Positions 1 to 5,546 of a DNA stretch of 10,745 nt are shown in pieces. The notes beneath the pieces were generated by a model that had not been told where the DNA came from, did no database searches, and saw only the letters and a program-made list of their open reading frames with translations. The first letter of the stretch is position 1. Each line of letters begins with the position of its first letter. The stretch spans positions 1 through 10,745 of the forward strand of contig NZ_JAIWNS010000183.1 of assembly GCF_020216685.1 (NCBI RefSeq). The letters run 5' to 3'. This stretch comes from Methanospirillum hungatei (lineage in GTDB: Archaea > Halobacteriota > Methanomicrobia > Methanomicrobiales > Methanospirillaceae). A program made the position numbers and the translations under genes.

Positions 1-665
1 ACCACCGGTATTCCTTCATCGGCAATTCTTCGGATCTGGGATCTGGTTACATGGGTACAATGCACCAGAAGATCAGGGTCTGTCTCTAATGCAGCATCAA
101 TATCATCACTATCTTTTTCACCCGCATGAAACCCGACAATCTTTCCCTGCTTTTTCATCAGGTCAGCGATCTCCATGGACCGGGTAACATCCCTTGCACT
201 GCTAATCCCTGCTCCATCGGCTATCTCCTCTCCACCTTCACGTCCCAGGATGATTGGACGTATGGGCATTAGGGATGCTGCCTCTTGTAATGCCAGAACT
301 CCTGTTTTTCCCCCTTCCCGAAAATCAGCAAACCCTGCTGTTCCGGAGTGGATCATCTCAGTTATGGAATCTCTCATTGCCGATATAAGGCGGGCCTCTG
401 AAGTTTTTGCAAGTATCTGGTGCTTGAGTCCGTGGGGAGGCGTGACAAGTTCATCAAGTGTCCCGGTACACGGCAGATCCATCGCAACCGTATCAGCAAG
501 ATGGGTATGAGCATTGAAAAAAGCAGGACAGATCCACCGGTCCGGGACAGATGATTCCTCCTCCACGGCGGTGATGATGCCGTCCTGAACAACGATGGTA
601 ACGTCCCGCGCCTCAAGGGTTTCACCTGTCAGAGCAGTCCCTGATACCGAATACTCTTTTATCAT
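1..665 (-). CDS. Metal-dependent amidohydrolase, N-terminal 221 residues (runs off the window)
   Basis: The frame is open from an ATG at 663-665 to the window edge, so the C-terminus is missing. The start of a TIM-barrel metallohydrolase is visible: a small N-terminal beta segment (residues 1-48, 'VQDGIITAVEEE'), then the metal-binding HxH in 'FNAHTHLADT' (H53, H55), a third ligand His in 'GFHAGE' (H180) and a fourth in 'HCTHV' (H202 or H205). This order is typical of the cytosine deaminase/chlorohydrolase/SAH-deaminase branch of the amidohydrolase superfamily, which hydrolytically deaminates or dechlorinates nucleobase-like substrates. The substrate cannot be told from this part, and the late catalytic Asp lies outside the window. 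No Shine-Dalgarno precedes the start, and a TATA element lies about 26 bp upstream, so the mRNA is probably leaderless. It diverges from secG. Confidence 0.88.
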   Translation of the reverse strand, partial: MIKEYSVSGTALTGETLEARDVTIVVQDGIITAVEEESSVPDRWICPAFFNAHTHLADTVAMDLPCTGTLDELVTPPHGLKHQILAKTSEARLISAMRDSITEMIHSGTAGFADFREGGKTGVLALQEAASLMPIRPIILGREGGEEIADGAGISSARDVTRSMEIADLMKKQGKIVGFHAGEKDSDDIDAALETDPDLLVHCTHVTRSQIRRIADEGIPV

Positions 666-687
666 GATATATTGCCGGCCTTGTCTT

Positions 688-695
688 TTATATAA
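688..695. promoter_or_regulatory. Palindromic TATA box shared by the divergent amidohydrolase and secG genes
   Basis: TTATATAA is a perfect palindrome centred at 691.5. The first base of the secG start codon (717) is 25.5 bp away on one side, and the first base of the amidohydrolase start codon (665) is 26.5 bp away on the other. That is the usual TATA-to-transcription-start distance in archaea, so both transcripts would begin at or next to the start codon. Neither gene has a Shine-Dalgarno, which fits leaderless mRNAs. That one element serves both directions is inferred from symmetry and spacing. Confidence 0.6.
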
Positions 696-716
696 TTCAT
701 CGGTCAGATATAGATT

Positions 717-878
717 ATGGCAAAAAAAGCAGGTGGACGATTAATCTCATCTGCTGGTCTCGTCAATTATTATGACAGTGAAGACCGGCGGGCAGTCCAC
801 ATCAGCCCCTATGCAGTTCTGGCTGCGGCGGTTATATGTGGTGTTGCAATCTTCGTCCTGAATATGATTTCATTCTGA
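717..878 (+). CDS. secG: Preprotein translocase subunit SecG (Sec61-beta homologue)
   Basis: This 53-residue protein is the small third subunit of the archaeal SecYEG/Sec61 channel in the cytoplasmic membrane, where it assists co-translational protein export. It begins 'MAKKAGGRLISSAGLVNYY', the family's basic, Gly/Ser-rich cytosolic start, followed by an acidic patch 'DSEDRRAVHISP' and one C-terminal transmembrane helix (about residues 31-51, 'YAVLAAAVICGVAIFVLNM'). Length, one tail-anchored helix and the 'P-Y-A-V' entry into the membrane match archaeal Sec-beta proteins. The ATG start has no ribosome-binding site and is probably read from a leaderless mRNA. The stop lies 4 bp from the end of the convergent cofE. 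Confidence 0.9.
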   Translation: MAKKAGGRLISSAGLVNYYDSEDRRAVHISPYAVLAAAVICGVAIFVLNMISF

Positions 879-882
879 TCTT

Positions 883-1587
883 TTACACTTTTTTTAACGC
901 TTTCCTGATGATGTCTTCTCCTTCCCTGAAGTAGATTTCATTGTGTCCGGTCCATGCAGGTATACCACGGAAATGAACAGCAGGCACTCCGTTATTGCTC
1001 TCACCCATGATGAGATTTGCAAATCCGGCGATCTCATCAACCACCGCTTCTTCAGTTATCTCCAGGGTATGACCGAAGAGATCACTATCTCCGCGGAAGT
1101 CTCTGATGGCTGACATCCCGCTCCAGCCAATAGCATGACCGGTCTGTCCACGCCGAAATGATCTGCCACAGGTGTCAGTTACGATGATCCCACAGCTCTT
1201 CCCGGTGAGGTCTTTTATCTCATCTCTGATCTCCTCAGCTTCCTTCATGGGATCTGCAGGAAGGGTGATAACAAGGCCGTCCTCAACATTGCTTGCGTCC
1301 ACTCCTGACCTGACTCCCACATGGCCGCAGGGTACTTCAGTGAGGGTGAATGGTGTTTCAATGAGAACATCACAGGCCTGATCAAGGACGACCTGGATAA
1401 AGCGGGGGTCCTCCCCGGTCTTTTGTGCAATCCGTGTTGCCCGGTCACCAGGTGTGATATCTTTTAAATTCCGGGTGTATCCCTTTGCCTTTGAGATTAT
1501 TGTACTTGCAATACAGATGATATCTCCATCTTCCAAAGCGCATTTTTCAATTATCAGGCGGGGAAGGTCATCTCCTTTTTGAATCAA
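883..1587 (-). CDS. cofE: Coenzyme F420-0:L-glutamate ligase CofE
   Basis: CofE adds gamma-linked glutamates to F420-0 using GTP, completing the F420 cofactor that methanogens use as hydride carrier. Family features are clear: 'QKGDDLPRLI' near the N-terminus, 'ISKAKGYTRNL', 'GVDASNVEDG', the strongly conserved 'DTCGRSFRRGQTGHAIG' and 'DEIAGFANLIMGE'. The coordinates use the furthest upstream canonical start, a TTG at 1585-1587. This is probably not the true start. The same frame continues upstream and reads 'SVTVTGIRGLPL', which matches the usual beginning of CofE proteins, but no ATG, GTG or TTG precedes it. Candidate non-canonical starts are CTG (1627-1629) and ATT (1630-1632 or 1633-1635), just downstream of a GAGGAGAGG ribosome-binding site (1639-1649 region). 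From there the protein would be about 248 residues, the normal family length. Confidence 0.93.
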   Translation of the reverse strand: MIQKGDDLPRLIIEKCALEDGDIICIASTIISKAKGYTRNLKDITPGDRATRIAQKTGEDPRFIQVVLDQACDVLIETPFTLTEVPCGHVGVRSGVDASNVEDGLVITLPADPMKEAEEIRDEIKDLTGKSCGIIVTDTCGRSFRRGQTGHAIGWSGMSAIRDFRGDSDLFGHTLEITEEAVVDEIAGFANLIMGESNNGVPAVHFRGIPAWTGHNEIYFREGEDIIRKALKKV

Positions 1588-1693
1588 GGGAAGTCCCCTG
1601 ATACCGGTTACGGTTACTGATGTGTGCAGAATAATCCCTCTCCTCTCAGGTGAAATGTGAAAGAATATACGGGTATTGATCGGAGCTTTGGGA

Positions 1694-1706
1694 ATATATT
1701 TTTAAA
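1694..1706. promoter_or_regulatory. A/T-rich TATA element between cofE and tRNA-Ser
   Basis: ATATATTTTTAAA lies about 25-35 bp upstream of the mature tRNA-Ser 5' end on the plus strand. On the minus strand the same bases read TTTAAAAATATAT, about 60 bp upstream of the likely cofE start, leaving room for a short leader carrying the GAGGAGAGG ribosome-binding site. It is the only good TATA candidate for the tRNA and a plausible one for cofE. Confidence 0.45.
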
Positions 1707-1730
1707 GTTGATATACAGACATGTATAGGT

Positions 1731-1814
1731 GCCGAGATAGTCTAGTCCGGGAAGGCGGTGGTCTTGAAAACCACTGGTGGTAACACCTCGGGAGTTCAAA
1801 TCTCCCTTTCGGCG
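1731..1814 (+). tRNA. tRNA-Ser (anticodon UGA)
   Basis: The cloverleaf can be drawn by hand. The acceptor stem GCCGAGA (1731-1737) pairs with TTTCGGC (1807-1813) through one G-T wobble, with discriminator G1814. The anticodon stem GTGGT/ACCAC (1758-1762 with 1770-1774) encloses the loop CTTGAAA, giving anticodon TGA at 1765-1767. The extra arm is long, with GGTG/CACC stem (1776-1779 with 1784-1787), as expected of class II tRNA-Ser. The T arm is GGGAG/CTCCC around TTCAAAT. The 3' CCA is not encoded and there is no intron. It decodes UCA, and by wobble other UCN codons. Confidence 0.95.
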
Positions 1815-1822
1815 TTAAAAAA

Positions 1823-1837
1823 TTTTTTCCATTTTTT
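1823..1837 (+). terminator. Poly-T terminator of tRNA-Ser
   Basis: Two T6 runs (1823-1828 and 1832-1837), separated by CCA, begin nine bases after the tRNA 3' end. This is the usual form of archaeal intrinsic termination. Confidence 0.6.
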
Positions 1838-2737
1838 GTTCCACTGTTTCTCATATCTTCATGTTGTCTCGTATTAAATTTGTGAATCTGCAGAATATGT
1901 ACTGCCTTTTTCCCGCACGAGAGGGTCAGAAAGAGAGGACTGAAAGTTGATCCTCATGATGAACAAGAGTATCCGGACTCTATACTCTGTAATTCAAGAA
2001 GCTGGAGTGCGGCAAAATTTCTGCATAGTGAAGCAGAATGAAGCAATGTGAAGCAGTGTGCAGAAAAGATCCGCTCGTTTTTATCATTCCGATTTAGAAT
2101 TTAACGTTATTATCGCAATATTGGTTTTTTGATGCGGAAAACCGGCAGTCTCATATACATTTTCATCTGGTCGCTGATGATGATTCAGAGTTATTCGTGA
2201 GTACACGAGTTGCTTCACTATAGATCTTATAATAATATATATGTGTACATATACTCCATTACGTGAGTATTCGCGGTTTTTGACTGTGAAGCAACTGCTT
2301 CACACATGCAGAAAAGATATCCTTTTTTCCGCCATGCTTCACTCTGGGGAGGGAGGGGAGCAGTAAATTGACGAGACTATGTGGGTGAGTTAAGAGAATG
2401 AGAAGAGGGAATTCTGCTTTCAATCAGGAGGTGATCCAGGAGAACCGGAAGAGAACATCATAACGAGGTCATGTATGAGAAGCAGGAGCGATCGGAAGGT
2501 ATTGTATAAACAGGAAAGATGAGGGAGTTCACATCCGGGACCGATGTTCAAATATTATCACTGTCAGTCTTCTGGATTAAGAAAACCGTCGGTGTATTAT
2601 TGAAGAGATACATGAAGCAGAATCGGATGATCAAAAAACAATGGCCCCCCTTTAAAACGAGTTCGAGACTCAAAAGGTAAGGCCTAATAAATTATATCTG
2701 CAAGAAGATTTAATTTTTTCTCTGTGCATATCATGAT
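1838..2737. other. Long gene-poor stretch with repeats
   Basis: About 900 bases separate the tRNA terminator from the intron relic, and I find no convincing gene. The only frames are tiny and lack ribosome-binding sites: 1956-2051 (31 codons), 2132-2200 (22 codons) and 2398-2463 (21 codons). One frame without a start, about 2097-2221, reads like protein ('FFDAENRQSHIHFHLVADDD') and could be a decayed fragment, but I cannot assign it. The stretch holds the TGAAGCA repeat cluster (2019-2342), an A/T-rich run at 2228-2250 that could contain a TATA box, and a 14-base match to the complement of the 16S rRNA 3' end (2426-2439). The setting, between a tRNA and a mobile-element relic, suggests remains of inserted DNA. 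Confidence 0.6.
2019..2342. repeat. Cluster of TGAAGCA/TGCTTCA words with an imperfect terminal inverted repeat
   Basis: Seven copies of a 7-bp word occur in about 320 bp: direct at 2029, 2039, 2049 and 2287, inverted at 2211, 2296 and 2335. The first three sit exactly 10 bp apart, as GTGAAGCAGA, ATGAAGCAAT and GTGAAGCAGT. A perfect 9-bp inverted repeat TGTGAAGCA-AC-TGCTTCACA lies at 2285-2304. Longer matches bracket the block: TTCTGCATAGTGAAGCA (2019-2035) is inverted at 2296-2312 with two differences, and TGCAGAAAAGAT occurs at both 2060 and 2307. Chance would give far less than one copy of the word in this space. It could be a protein-binding array or the remnant of a small inverted-repeat element. 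Confidence 0.6.
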
Positions 2738-3261
2738 AAACAGTCTGGGCTCGTAACTACATGAAGTATGATGAAAAGGGAGATACTGATATTGCGTTCA
2801 TTACTCCTGATACAACCGTCTAAGAAAGCTATTGCTGCAATCGTAGATAAAGTGAGGACCATTATTAAGTCGGCAAAGGCATGGAAACAGGAAGACCTTA
2901 TCAAAGCCCTCAATCCTATTATCAAGGGATGGGCAATGTACCACCGGACGGTGTTATCAAGCGTGACCTTTGGGAGACTTGACTGGATTGTTCGAAATAT
3001 GTTGTGGAAATAAGCAAAACGCCGCCATAATAACAAAGGAAAGATATGGATTGCCAGAAAACTTACCCGAAAACAGTCCTTAAAACCTCTACTTTTACTC
3101 TTGAAAACTTCTCCAATACCAAAATCGAATACCGGAAATTCATTAAACTGGATGTAAATCCGTTCATTGATACCGAGTATTTTGAACACAGAAAAGGAGT
3201 GTTCCTCTCAAAGCAAAGATCGATACGGATGTTTTTTCATTATGCCTATAAAAGCGGGTAG
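2738..3261 (+). pseudogene. Group II intron reverse transcriptase/maturase (LtrA type), broken C-terminal part
   Basis: Only the end of the protein remains. Frame 2768-3013 contains 'LLIQPSKKAIAAIVDKVRTI' followed by 'LIKALNPIIKGWAMYHRTV', which is the thumb/domain X of group II intron maturases. The conserved W-K-W-AKRRH block is interrupted by a TAA (3011-3013), after which the frame reads 'AKRRHNNKGKIW'. The rest continues in a second frame (about 3085-3261) with 'TKIEYRKFIKLDVNPFIDTE' and 'YFEHRKG', a typical tail. Just upstream 'WARNYMKYDEK' lies in a third frame. There is thus at least one stop and two frameshifts, and the RT catalytic part (YxDD) and intron 5' domains are absent. The frame ends 10 bp before domain V, as expected for an intron-encoded protein. 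Confidence 0.85.
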
Positions 3262-3271
3262 TGAAAAACTT

Positions 3272-3305
3272 GAGCGGATTACAGTGAAAATCGCACGATC
3301 CGTCC
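3272..3305 (+). ncRNA. Group II intron domain V (decayed)
   Basis: The 34 bases have the domain V layout: GAGCGGAT pairs with ATCCGTCC as the lower helix, an upper helix closes on a GAAA-type loop, and the CACG bulge region is present. The catalytic AGC triad is at 3273-3275. Compared with the usual bacterial/archaeal domain V it has an A-C mismatch at the second lower-helix pair and G-to-A changes that break upper-helix pairing (one gives an A-C mismatch), so it is probably inactive. It directly follows the maturase pseudogene. Confidence 0.75.
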
Positions 3306-3314
3306 CTGGAAGGC

Positions 3315-3346
3315 TGGGTTAGGGTAACCTAACCTGGCTATTCGAC
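3315..3346 (+). ncRNA. Group II intron domain VI and probable 3' end
   Basis: Downstream of domain V, GGTTAG-GGTAAC-CTAACC (3318-3335) forms a 6-bp hairpin in the place of domain VI, followed by CTATTCGAC ending at 3346. Ending in AC/AY fits group II 3' splice sites. The exact boundary is inferred; no 5' end of the intron is visible in the window. Confidence 0.5.
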
Positions 3347-3528
3347 AAGATAAAGTAACAAAGTTTCGGCTTTTATTTAGGAATATGACTCGATTATAAA
3401 TAGGATCAACAAATAGATTAGCGCAATCATAGGAAATTGGATAAGAAAAAATAACAGCGGATTAATTCTTCTTCCCGCTCATATTCTCATTTTCCCAATC
3501 TTCCATCAATTTAATTCAATTTATTCAT

Positions 3529-3570
3529 CAGATGAGGATCTGATGTCAATCGAAAAGTATTCATGATACT
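3529..3570. repeat. Paired inverted repeats upstream of the AhpD-like gene
   Basis: CAGAT-gagg-ATCTG (3529-3542) and AGTAT-tcatg-ATACT (3556-3570) lie 15-56 bp upstream of the gene. TGATGTCA also occurs twice (3541-3548 and 3586-3593), the second copy overlapping the start codon. They could be operator half-sites, but no regulator is encoded nearby. Confidence 0.35.
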
Positions 3571-3584
3571 CATCTTAATAAGAT

Positions 3585-3977
3585 ATGATGTCACCTGAAA
3601 AAATCTCTTCACGTTCATATAGTACTGGGAGATTAACTGAAATAATAGAAAAAAGGGAGAAAAATGCAGATATTCTTCAAAAGGAGGCCCCGACTCTTTT
3701 TGCAGGATTTTCTTCCCTGATGAAGGAATATTATACTCCAAGTGCACTTGACGTTAAATATAAAGAATTAATTGCAATAGGATTATCAGTTTCTAGATGC
3801 TGTGTTCCCTGTCTTGCAGTTCATGCTTTAAATGCTTACAAGGCTGGTGCCAATAGGGAAGAAATCCTTGATGCCGCTTCTATTGGGATTGAATTCGGAG
3901 GTGGACCTGCTTATGTGGTGGTCAGGGAAAACTTGATTGAATTCCTTAATGAAATTGAGGAGAAAAATATTAGATAA
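3585..3977 (+). CDS. AhpD-like / carboxymuconolactone decarboxylase-family protein
   Basis: This is a 130-residue all-alpha protein. Its core 'YKELIAIGLSVSRCCVPCLA' followed by V-H has the redox signature of AhpD-like members of the CMD family: Glu61, then CxxC twelve residues later (C73, C76) and His80. In AhpD these residues form a thiol relay that reduces peroxides through a partner. The middle His of AhpD's CxHC is Pro75 here, so a general disulfide reductase or peroxidase role is safer than AhpD itself. The C-terminal 'KAGANREEILDAASIGIEFG' is typical of the family. Two ATGs occur in tandem (3585, 3588) and no ribosome-binding site is visible. A 13-T run follows at 3985. It stands alone, with no ahpC beside it. 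Confidence 0.85.
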   Translation: MMSPEKISSRSYSTGRLTEIIEKREKNADILQKEAPTLFAGFSSLMKEYYTPSALDVKYKELIAIGLSVSRCCVPCLAVHALNAYKAGANREEILDAASIGIEFGGGPAYVVVRENLIEFLNEIEEKNIR

Positions 3978-3978
3978 A

Positions 3979-3997
3979 TTTTTATTTTTTTTTTTTT
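3979..3997 (+). terminator. Poly-T terminator after the AhpD-like gene
   Basis: T5-A-T13 begins directly after the stop codon, the longest T run in the window and a strong archaeal termination signal. Confidence 0.7.
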
Positions 3998-4184
3998 CGG
4001 CATTTATTCTGGTTTTGGATTTTTGATTGAGAATTCATTCCCTGGATACCGGGGCATTCATCTACCTCCGTGAATTACTTAAATCGTTTACTTATGTGGC
4101 AATCCAACTTCTATTCGATTAAAGTTCACGTTCTACTCTCCCCCTAAATGAATCGGAAATTTGTGAAGGTTGGTCTTCGCTTGA

Positions 4185-4193
4185 TATATTAAA
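4185..4193 (+). promoter_or_regulatory. Candidate TATA box for the 85-residue hypothetical gene
   Basis: TATATTAAA lies 29-37 bp upstream of the GTG at 4222, which would give a very short leader or none. Assignment rests on position only. Confidence 0.4.
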
Positions 4194-4221
4194 GATGTGA
4201 GTTCATATTTTCTGAAAAAAA

Positions 4222-4479
4222 GTGGCAAAGAAACATCTTGAACGACATCTGAACGATGAACGCAGTAAATTTATAACGGATTTGGATGTTCTTAATTTAA
4301 AAGAGTTTATGTGTGAATCGGATGCACGAACAGAACTCGAAGATTTCATAAAAAAGCATAAAACATCAATCTTTTTGGCAGAATTGACTCTTGGTTCAAT
4401 AACTGAAGAGAAACGGCCAGTGGGATGCTCCTCGAAGATTCCAAAGCCATTGGTATTTTTCTACCACCTTGAGTATTAG
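4222..4479 (+). CDS. Hypothetical protein, 85 residues
   Basis: I do not recognise this protein. It starts at a GTG behind an A-run, without a ribosome-binding site. The first 65 residues are rich in Lys, Glu and Asp and look like a folded helical domain ('NDERSKFITDLDVLNLKEFM', 'ARTELEDFIKKHKTSIFLAE'). The last 20 ('KRPVGCSSKIPKPLVFFYHLEY') look unlike the rest. A second frame over the same bases (4425-4472) reads 'MLLEDSKAIGIFLPP' and then a stop, which has a more natural composition, so the original C-terminus may have been lost by a frameshift near 4410-4425. Its stop overlaps the stop of the convergent zinc-finger gene. Confidence 0.5.
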   Translation: MAKKHLERHLNDERSKFITDLDVLNLKEFMCESDARTELEDFIKKHKTSIFLAELTLGSITEEKRPVGCSSKIPKPLVFFYHLEY

Positions 4480-4700
4480 TTCAGGGGAGATTCGTGGCGA
4501 TGTAGAGAAGATTGAACGGAAAAGAAGGAAAATAGAGGTATTTCTATTCTGTTCTGAATCTCTAATACATATTCTTCATTACATACCGGGCAGATCATAG
4601 CAGGAACGGATCTGAAAAGAAACGCAACACCATTTTTCTCATATGCGACAGTTGTTAAACCATCAACCGTTACCCCTTCATTACATTGAATACATTTCAT
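4476..4700 (-). CDS. YgiT-type zinc-finger protein (MqsA N-terminal-like)
   Basis: The 74-residue protein opens with 'MKCIQCNEG' and later has 'VPAMICPVCNEEYV', so two CxxC knuckles (C3/C6 and C37/C40) bind one zinc. This is the YgiT-type domain of MqsA-like antitoxins, here without the DNA-binding helix-turn-helix. Such single-domain proteins usually sit beside a small toxin gene (often DUF4258 or MqsR-like). No upstream toxin is visible in the short gap before aqpM. After residue 48 the sequence ('LEIQNRIEIPLFSFFSVQ') no longer resembles the family, so the tail may be altered. A GGGGGT ribosome-binding site lies 2-3 bp before the ATG. The gene is convergent with the 85-residue hypothetical gene and overlaps it by 4 bp. 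Confidence 0.72.
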   Translation of the reverse strand: MKCIQCNEGVTVDGLTTVAYEKNGVAFLFRSVPAMICPVCNEEYVLEIQNRIEIPLFSFFSVQSSLHRHESPLN

Positions 4701-4778
4701 TTACCCCCATATCCAATGTCCGGAGATGCTTAATCCATCCTATCAGACAATCCTGAAACATTCCGGACAGGCTATCTC

Positions 4779-4786
4779 AAAAAAAA
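4779..4786 (-). terminator. Poly-T terminator after aqpM
   Basis: The A8 run on the plus strand is T8 on the minus strand, six bases beyond the aqpM stop, and would end the three-gene operon transcript. Confidence 0.5.
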
Positions 4787-4791
4787 GGAAT

Positions 4792-5544
4792 TTACGTACT
4801 CTCTTCAATCTCTGAAGTGAGGTATGCATACAATAACACTGCAACCACAGCTCCGATAATCGGACCGATAACATAGATGGGAAAATATATCCAGAAATTT
4901 TTCCCACCCAGTACAAGATCAACCAGATATGGACCAAAGGTCCGTGCCGGATTCAGTGATGCTCCTGCAATATTCCCTGTGGCGGTTATTATACCCCCAA
5001 CGGTAAGACCAATAATTAACCCGGCAAACCCTGGTGGAGCACGAGTATCTACAGCAACCCCCATAATCACGAGCATCAGCAGAAATGTTCCAATAGCTTC
5101 TGCCAGGATAGCCTGTTCATATGATATTCCTGGAAACGGTGCAGTTGCCCCTAATCCTCCAACCAGAACTGCATCCATGCCGACGGTCGCTGCAAAAAGC
5201 AGACTTCCGAGAACTGCACCCAGACACTGTGCAATCACATACGGAATAATCTCCCCTGCTGGAAATCGTTTCGTTACCCCAAGGGCTATGGTCACCGCCG
5301 GATTGATATGACATCCGGATACTCTCCCAAGAGCATAGATACACCCGGCGATGGCAATGGCAAAGGTCATACCGATAGCAAACCAGTCACCAAGGCCGCC
5401 AAGTGCACCGATTCCAATATTAAAATCGGTAGCAGGGTTTGTACCCTGTGCAATCATCAGGGTCATAGCCGCTGCACCGGCACCAAAGTATACCAGAATC
5501 CCGGTTCCCACTCCTTCTGCGACACATCGTTGTAACAGTGACAT
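4792..5544 (-). CDS. aqpM: Aquaporin AqpM (MIP family channel)
   Basis: This 250-residue membrane channel closely resembles methanogen AqpM as I remember it, including 'FNIGIGALGGLGDW' and 'GLGATAPFPGISY'. Both pore-lining NPA motifs are intact: 'GCHINPAVTI' (81-83) and 'SLNPARTFGPYL' (198-200), the latter followed by the filter Arg201. Phe61 and Ile186 fall at other selectivity-filter positions; the Ile, where classical aquaporins have His, widens the pore and is characteristic of AqpM. A Ser in the loop E filter appears to be Ala195 here. Six transmembrane helices are evident. AqpM is reported to pass water and poorly glycerol, and has been proposed to pass CO2 or H2S. It is the last gene of an operon: the ATG is 2 bp after the DUF2180 stop, with an AAGGAG site inside that gene's end. 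Confidence 0.95.
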   Translation of the reverse strand: MSLLQRCVAEGVGTGILVYFGAGAAAMTLMIAQGTNPATDFNIGIGALGGLGDWFAIGMTFAIAIAGCIYALGRVSGCHINPAVTIALGVTKRFPAGEIIPYVIAQCLGAVLGSLLFAATVGMDAVLVGGLGATAPFPGISYEQAILAEAIGTFLLMLVIMGVAVDTRAPPGFAGLIIGLTVGGIITATGNIAGASLNPARTFGPYLVDLVLGGKNFWIYFPIYVIGPIIGAVVAVLLYAYLTSEIEEST

Positions 5545-5546
5545 TT

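Noticed and set aside
2097..2221. A small gene reading 'SQYWFFDAENRQSHIHFHLV' and so on
   Set aside because: The composition is protein-like, but there is no start codon, ribosome-binding site or recognisable family, and the end overlaps the repeat cluster. Kept only as a possible scrap in the gene-poor region note.
2019..2342. CRISPR-like array
   Set aside because: The repeat unit is only 7-10 bp, occurs in both orientations, and has no regular 30-40 bp spacers; no cas genes are in the window.
2731..3189. A 152-codon minus-strand reading frame over the intron relic
   Set aside because: The plus strand carries clear maturase and domain V homology, so the minus-strand frame is a by-product.
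1731..4000. tRNA-Ser as attachment site with a second att copy downstream (for example TCGGC at about 3997)
   Set aside because: The match to the tRNA 3' end is only about five bases, which is expected by chance.
4877..5311. A 144-codon plus-strand reading frame opposite aqpM
   Set aside because: It is the shadow of aqpM: the minus-strand protein has all AqpM motifs, and the plus-strand product is Pro/Arg-rich low-complexity sequence.
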